DNA of 41,676 nt from Edaphobacter aggregans. GTDB lineage: Bacteria; Acidobacteriota; Terriglobia; Terriglobales; Acidobacteriaceae. The stretch is taken from assembly GCA_022736715.1 (NCBI GenBank), contig DZDJ01000010.1, positions 1 through 41,676 on the forward strand, in the 5' to 3' direction. A program made the position numbers and the translations under genes. Positions 39,501 through 41,676 of this stretch are shown piece by piece. Position 1 is the stretch's first letter; every line of letters starts with the position of its first letter. The notes under the pieces were generated by a model that made no database searches, was not told the DNA's origin, and saw only the letters and a program-made list of their open reading frames with translations.

Positions 39501-41676
39501 AGGATCGCTGGTGTCCGTTGCCGTCACCGTCTGCGTACCGGCCGTTTTCAAACCAAAGTTGTAGCTATAAATGCCATTGGTCAGTGTGATGGGATTCACA
39601 ATGAAAACCACACCTGGATCGCTGCTGCTCAGTTGCACAGTCCCATTGAAACTGGTGGCCACATTATTGTTGGCATCCAATGCAGTCACCGTAAAACCCG
39701 TCGCCACGTAGGACTGCATCGGATTCGGAATCGTGATTGAGAAATGTGTTGCCGGACCAGCCCCTACGGCCGTGCCGCTCAGGTTGACCGTCTGTGTTGC
39801 ACTGGGAGTCGCATTCAGATGGTTGTCCGTCAGCGTGACGGTGCCGCTCACAGAGCCGTCTGCCGGCAATACCGGCGAAAATTCGATGCTGACATTGCAC
39901 GAATCCGCAGGGGCCAGCGAGAAGGTGTCCGAGCAGTCCGCAGGCGTGCCTCCGCCTGCCACCTGCGTAAAGGTGGCAGCCACGCTCAACCCCGGCGATA
40001 CCGCCGTCAACGCTGCATTGCCGATATTCGTCAGTTGGAAAGACTGTGCGGCACTCGACGAACCATCGTTGACCGTACCAAAGGGAAGTGTCGGGCCGTC
40101 CGCGATGTCGAACTTATCGACAACATTCAAGTTGTAGTCGCCGTAAAACAGGTTTCCGGCAGGATCGGCTGCGAGACCCCATGGCGACCGCAGACCAGTA
40201 GCCACCGTACTCTGGGTATAGGTTCCACCAGAATAGGTCTCTTTAGTGATATTTCCATTGCCATAGTCAGCGATATAGAGGTCTCCTGCTGCATCCACAA
40301 CAATGCCATAGGGATAAGAGAAGCCACTTCCAATCACCGATTGCGTATAGCTGCCATTGGCGTAGGTTTCCTTGAGAACCTGGGAACCAATGGTATTGGA
40401 AATGTAGAGATTACCACTGCCATCTATGGCAACCCCTCGTGGAGAATTGAGCCCCGTAATGAGAACCGACTCTGTATAGCTGTCGTTGGAATAGGTTTCT
40501 TTCAAAATCCGGTTATTACCCATATCGGCAACATACAGATTTCCGGCGCCATCCACTGCAACAGCCAATGGATACCCGGCATTCGTGGTCACTACCGTAG
40601 GCGTATAAGCGCCATTGGCGTAGGTCTCTTTCAAAATAAGGCTGTCGTAAGTATCCGCGACATAAAGATTTCCGGCGCCGTCCACTGCAACACCGTATGC
40701 GGTGTTCAACGCAGTAACCGCAACGGAGGAGGTATATGTCCCCCCGGACAGCGTTTCTTTAATGATCTGACTTGTGCCCGCATTGGCAATGTACAGATTG
40801 CCGGCGCCATCCGTTGCAATCTGCGCGGGATAGCTGAGACCACCGCCGATCGCCGTGGATTGCATTGCCGGCAGAAAGGACGCCTGAGGCCCCACGCCGG
40901 TTCCGGTCGCGTATCCGGTGGCCAGCGGATTGTTGCCGGAGTCATACAGCACCACGGCGCCATTGCGCACGCCCGGATATTTTGGCGTCAGGGCAACATT
41001 CACTGTGCAGGTGTCGCCACTACTGAAGGCCACATAGCTCCTGCAGGAGCCACCCACATCGCGGTAGTCCAGCCCCGTCACTCCCTGCGTCAGCACCTGT
41101 ACCGGGGAGGTGCTGCTCAGGGTTACCGCTGCATTGAACTGAAAGATAAACGTGTCCGTCGCCGACTGGGCCCCTACATTGACTGCGCCGTAGTTCTCTC
41201 CCCCCGGCTGCAACTGCAGCACACTACCGTAGCCCGTATCAGCAATGTAGACATTCCCGCTCCCGTCCACCGCCACCCCCTCAGGCCGATTCAGCCCTGT
41301 GGCAACCGTGCTCTGCACGTAATTGCCCCCGCCGGCGTACGTCTCCTTCAGTACCTGGCCGCTGTACGTATTAGCAATGTAGACATTCCCGCTCCCGTCC
41401 ACCGCCACCCCCTCAGGCCGATTCAGCCCTGTGGCAACCGTGCTCTGCGTGTAACTGCCCCCGGAGTACGTCTCCTTCAGTACCTGGCCGCTGTGCGTAT
41501 CGGCAATGTAGACATTCCCGCTCCCGTCCACCGCCACCCCGTAAGGGTAATTCAGCCCTGTGGTAACCGTGCTCTGCGCGTAACTGCCCCCGGAGTACGT
41601 CTCCTTCAGTACCTGGCCGCCGTACGTATCGGCAATGTAGACATTCCCGCTCCCGTCCACCGCCACCCCGGTAGGG
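36528..41676 (-). CDS. giant NHL / CSLREA / beta-helix / Ig-like surface protein (5' end outside the window)
   Basis: At least 1716 residues are visible; the reading frame runs through the window edge in the middle of an NHL repeat, so the signal peptide and start are missing. Counting from 41666: residues 1-150 are near-identical 43-44 residue NHL repeats, 150-275 an ASH-like domain, 275-520 a second NHL block (LYVADMGNNRILKETYSN type), 525-640 a second ASH domain, and 640-840 two filamin/invasin-like modules. A CSLREA-type motif (AACSLRDAVEYANN) at about 865 is followed to about 1170 by a right-handed beta-helix with repeated GGAIYSGGTLTVQNSTFSGN units. Ig-like modules (Big_1-like, Ig3 MNFYDGTTLLGTASL) precede the C-terminal module: CSGLP domain, FWLPG helix, basic loop, helix ending LTGC, and a 46-residue tail ending TQ. 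An adhesin or extracellular polysaccharide-binding/lyase role is possible; no catalytic residues are evident. Confidence 0.85.
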   Translation of the reverse strand, partial: PTGVAVDGSGNVYIADTYGGQVLKETYSGGSYAQSTVTTGLNYPYGVAVDGSGNVYIADTHSGQVLKETYSGGSYTQSTVATGLNRPEGVAVDGSGNVYIANTYSGQVLKETYAGGGNYVQSTVATGLNRPEGVAVDGSGNVYIADTGYGSVLQLQPGGENYGAVNVGAQSATDTFIFQFNAAVTLSSTSPVQVLTQGVTGLDYRDVGGSCRSYVAFSSGDTCTVNVALTPKYPGVRNGAVVLYDSGNNPLATGYATGTGVGPQASFLPAMQSTAIGGGLSYPAQIATDGAGNLYIANAGTSQIIKETLSGGTYTSSVAVTALNTAYGVAVDGAGNLYVADTYDSLILKETYANGAYTPTVVTTNAGYPLAVAVDGAGNLYVADMGNNRILKETYSNDSYTESVLITGLNSPRGVAIDGSGNLYISNTIGSQVLKETYANGSYTQSVIGSGFSYPYGIVVDAAGDLYIADYGNGNITKETYSGGTYTQSTVATGLRSPWGLAADPAGNLFYGDYNLNVVDKFDIADGPTLPFGTVNDGSSSAAQSFQLTNIGNAALTAVSPGLSVAATFTQVAGGGTPADCSDTFSLAPADSCNVSIEFSPVLPADGSVSGTVTLTDNHLNATPSATQTVNLSGTAVGAGPATHFSITIPNPMQSYVATGFTVTALDANNNVATSFNGTVQLSSSDPGVVFIVNPITLTNGIYSYNFGLKTAGTQTVTATDTSDPAITGTASTVVLPGPATHLVVTAPANATAGTPFNFTVTANDLYGNVATGYAGTVSFQSTDGSAVLQANTTLTAGTGSFAMTLKTPGVQSISAADTITPSISGSSANITVATPNLVVTTASDDAGSVANCTAQSSTTTGTDAACSLRDAVEYANNAGTASITFDTTKFATQQVIALTYGPIEVVKNVTITGPGANLLQVSGATGSRVFQVDSGANMAIASLSIIAGYSGSNNGGGILNNGNLTLTGMTFSNNTTNGGAGGAIYSGGTLTVQNSTFSGNSAQGNPAYSDGGAIYTSANSLTISGSTFQGNLAARYGGAIADDQSTLTVTNSTFVGNQAAGPNGGGGAVLIDNTTAVLRANTYSGNMAGGGSRGGGAVLNEGTAELTNSIFSGNLAATGNGAAIYSQTGGGANTTADSNVYWGNIDSSNTEDDCYTCASNTNATSSDPNLATLGLYGGPTQTMLPLPKSAAICAGAVQNDSGLTTDQRGEPRSTSYSGTACVDAGAVQTNYSIAFQQQPTDIVAGSAITPAPAVQVNESGSPLAYTGVPVSVAASTGTLGGASSTTTGSTGLATYSTLSLPVPETNDSLTATLQLSDTKSVTATSSSFDVTQTTVALAAAASPSASYIYGTTPPAVTVTLTPSNATGITAADFTAMLDTTTALTVTAGANNTFQIAVPTGLAVGAHTINVSFDGGSAYTTSSTSVGLTVTQASTTTTLTSSGTSANLHSTIQFTGMTASATTGTPTGSMNFYDGTTLLGTASLNAGGTASFNTNTLTSGTHTITAVYGGDANYAGSTSTALIETVTSPDYSITSNPGSLSIKRGQSAVTNLTITPVGGFTGSIGLSCSGLPDYAQCIFSPATVAADGSNTVLNAKLTIATLGPGTGTVAENQSGTLKVLPAALFWLPGGVLMGFLAFERKKLRVKLHRALLVLLAVVALAGALGGLTGCGATDCCGVPGAPAGAYQVQVLASAAQGASNGAEQKQSVFTLTITQ
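41251..41676 (-). repeat. near-identical 129-132 bp tandem repeats encoding NHL units
   Basis: The sequence ACATTCCCGCTCCCGTCCAC recurs at 41251, 41383, 41512 and 41641, giving periods of 132, 129 and 129 bp with only scattered substitutions. Each unit encodes one VAVDGSGNVYIADT...GQVLKETY...QSTVATGLN NHL blade. Similarity at DNA level is far higher than between other NHL repeats of the same protein, indicating recent expansion that continues past the window edge. Confidence 0.92.

Noticed and set aside
41251-41676. CRISPR-like repeat array
   Set aside because: The period is 129-132 bp, the spacers are not unique, and the units are in-frame coding sequence for NHL blades.

Overview
The window looks like chromosomal DNA of a diderm, GC-rich soil bacterium, most likely an Acidobacteriota member of the Terriglobia (Acidobacteriaceae type). 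The basis is the very large exported proteins built from NHL beta-propeller repeats plus ASH/Ig-like domains, the porin-Ig-OmpA protein, tripartite RND efflux systems with outer-membrane channels, and dispersed short palindromic elements. This is inferred from gene content and style; no rRNA or other phylogenetic marker is present. I see no tRNA, rRNA, CRISPR array, transposase or prophage.

Region 1 (1-9800) is a nucleobase-degradation locus. A TrmJ-like RNA methyltransferase is followed by a tightly packed set: PreT and PreA (NAD-dependent dihydropyrimidine dehydrogenase), a dihydropyrimidinase, an M20-family carbamoyl-amide hydrolase (beta-ureidopropionase role) and a CoA-acylating methylmalonate-semialdehyde dehydrogenase. 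An NCS1 nucleobase/hydantoin permease follows. Together they describe uptake of uracil/thymine or hydantoins and reductive breakdown to beta-amino acids, then to acetyl-CoA or propionyl-CoA. The transaminase step is absent. A 117-bp inverted-repeat element occurs three times (partial at 1-53, full at 8074-8190 and 9679-9795), all in the same orientation.

Region 2 (10191-19364) is a four-gene efflux operon of MdtABC type: adaptor, two different RND permeases and a NodT-type outer-membrane lipoprotein, every junction overlapping by 4 nt. The first permease carries a Ser/Thr/Gly-rich insertion in its periplasmic part. Region 3 (19471-22484) is a translationally coupled pair: a PYROXD2/phytoene-desaturase-like flavoprotein and an APC amino-acid permease.

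Region 4 (22574-29641) starts with an ECF-type sigma factor carrying its own zinc-binding anti-sigma-like domain. It is followed by a second RND system (TolC-like channel, lipoprotein adaptor, permease) and a small DUF2892 membrane protein. Between the sigma gene and the efflux genes lies a 100-bp cluster of five CTGGCA half-sites. A histidine phosphatase converges on this operon across a 26-bp perfect palindrome.

Region 5 (30279-41676) is surface-protein territory. It holds a decayed polysaccharide-lyase-8 fragment, a 1239-residue exported NHL/Ig protein on the plus strand, and on the minus strand a giant NHL/CSLREA/beta-helix/Ig protein (5' end outside the window) followed by a porin-Ig-OmpA protein. 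The two giant proteins share a C-terminal module: Ig-like domain, FWLPG membrane segment, basic loop, second membrane segment ending in a lipobox-like L-S/T-A/G-C, then a 43-46 residue tail ending in TQ. I regard this module as the best candidate for an undescribed surface-anchoring or processing system.
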